From Nitratireductor sp. (GTDB taxonomy: Bacteria > Pseudomonadota > Alphaproteobacteria > Rhizobiales > Rhizobiaceae): DNA of 42,968 bases. Numbering within the stretch: the first letter of the stretch is position 1; every line of letters starts with the position of its first letter. The translations under genes were made by a program, and so were the position numbers. The DNA lies in assembly GCA_017854535.1 (NCBI GenBank), contig JAFMHL010000036.1, positions 1 to 42,968 of the forward strand. Direction: 5' to 3'. The notes beneath the pieces were generated by a model that saw only the letters and a program-made list of their open reading frames with translations, was not told where the DNA came from and made no database searches. This document shows, in pieces, positions 42,125-42,968 of this stretch.

Positions 42125-42968
42125 TTAGACCGCCGTCACTTCAATTTTGTGCGTATCAAATTCCTTTCCGGTTCTCAATATGCTCCAAGCGATGCGGGCC
42201 AACTTGTTTGCCAATGCAACTGCTAGCTTATTCTTGTGCATTCTTGGTGCTGCGGTTTCCAGCCAAGAGCCAAAGCTCAATTTATGCCAATTGTGTGGAC
42301 GCATCAGGATGATTTGTGCGGCCTGTACGAACAACGTTCGAAGATACTTGCTGCCGCGTTTTGATATGCGCCCAAGGATCGGTTTGCCACCGGTCGAATA
42401 TTGTCTGGGCACGAGGCCAAGCCAAGCGGCAAAGTCGTGGCCCTTATCGAAAGCTTCGCCTGATCCCACCGCTGCAACCAATCCCGTTGATATCAATGGG
42501 CCAACACCGGGTATAGTCATCAAATTTCGACAATTACCTTCGCGCTTCGCGATCAATTCAATCTCGCCGCCGGTGCTTTCAATACGTTCATCCAGCCACA
42601 ACCAATCTTCATAAAGACCAACAATGATGTTGTTCATTCGGGGCGATATCTCATCCTCACGGTTCTTCAGGATGGCAAACAAGGAATTGCGTAAAGCACT
42701 GGCACCCGTTCGAACGGTGATGCCTTGCTCGATCAAAAAGGCCCGGATCTGATTGATGGTGGCCGTGCGTCGCGATACCAATCGGGAACGAACCCGATGC
42801 AACGCCTGCAGATCGAGCTGATCCTGGGTTTTCTCACTAACCGTTTTGAGGTTGGGGCGTAGCGCCGCCTCGGCAATTGCCTCGGCATCATTGTAATCGT
42901 TCTTCTGACCTTTGATAAATGGCCTTGTGTATTTGGCCGGAATGATACGCGGCTCAAAACCCAGTTTG
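42125..42968 (-). mobile_element. IS110-family transposase, N-terminus beyond the window
   Basis: The frame is open from the right edge (about 280 residues in view) to the stop at 42125. It begins KLGFEPRIIPAKYTRPFIKG, then QKNDYNDAEAIAEAALRPNL, the end of the DEDD (RuvC-like) domain, and continues through QDQLDLQALHRVRSRLVSRR to the C-terminal Transposase_20 domain with MTIPGVGPLISTGLVAAVGS, DFAAWLGLVPRQYSTGGKPI and ISKRGSKYLRTLFVQAA. The catalytic Ser of this family lies in the GVGPLxST/KRGSKYLR region. The frame is intact here. The first part of the gene and any left-end bridge RNA are off the window. Confidence 0.92.

Noticed and set aside
1-42968. tRNA genes, rRNA genes, CRISPR arrays or phage genes
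   Set aside because: I looked for cloverleaf-like intergenic segments, regularly spaced repeats and structural phage genes and saw none.

Overview
This window is from an alphaproteobacterium, most likely order Hyphomicrobiales (Rhizobiales), with moderate GC by eye. The evidence is the conserved run dnaB-alr-radA-cvpA-purF-SDR, the Atm1-psd-pssA run, a NadQ-type regulator, a TIGR02301 protein, and two intergenic palindromes of a kind I know from rhizobial genomes. I cannot name a genus.

Layout. 1-6287 is mostly minus-strand: a NadQ-like NAD regulator and an HD hydrolase (start/stop overlap), the folate-binding protein YgfZ, three secreted or small conserved proteins, a DUF3179 protein and a Nudix hydrolase. 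6408-14132 is mostly plus-strand: an SRAP/YedK protein, a frameshifted LysE-type exporter, cysS, a 43-bp perfect inverted repeat beside a DUF559 nuclease-like gene, a GFA protein, a 45-aa membrane protein, cimA and rarD. 14141-20479 holds a LOG hydrolase, a LysM/Ig-like protein, an ArsR-Atm1 heavy-metal exporter operon with a readable promoter and operators, and psd-pssA for phosphatidylethanolamine synthesis. 20545-25864 is a PadR-controlled RND efflux operon. 26006-33682 holds an acyl-CoA/ACP synthetase, an AT-rich membrane protein and the housekeeping block SDR-purF-cvpA-radA. 33125-36418 looks like an accessory insert between radA and alr: a CIA30 protein, two membrane proteins, an XRE/MmyB regulator, a BrnT-like toxin-antitoxin pair and a second, decayed alr 3' end. 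alr and dnaB follow. 39308-42968 is a degraded catabolic island: an N-terminally truncated four-carbon acid sugar kinase (OiaK-like), an apparently intact RuBisCO-like protein (OiaX-like), and an IS110 transposase running off the window.

The most unusual signal is that three housekeeping genes each keep a diverged partial second copy of one end. These are the cysS 5' end (90 nt, 9 mismatches), the cimA 5' end (54 nt, 6 mismatches) and the alr 3' end (about 130 nt, about 22 mismatches plus a 5-nt gap). Each is separated from the working gene by a short foreign-looking segment: a rhizobial palindrome, an imperfect hairpin and a small TTG-start ORF. In cysS the base composition also changes part-way through the gene. 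I read these as scars of replacement of gene ends by DNA from a relative, with the old end left beside the new one. Tandem duplication is the main alternative. The two 5' scars leave short leader ORFs that end on or just past the true start codon, so they could affect translation.
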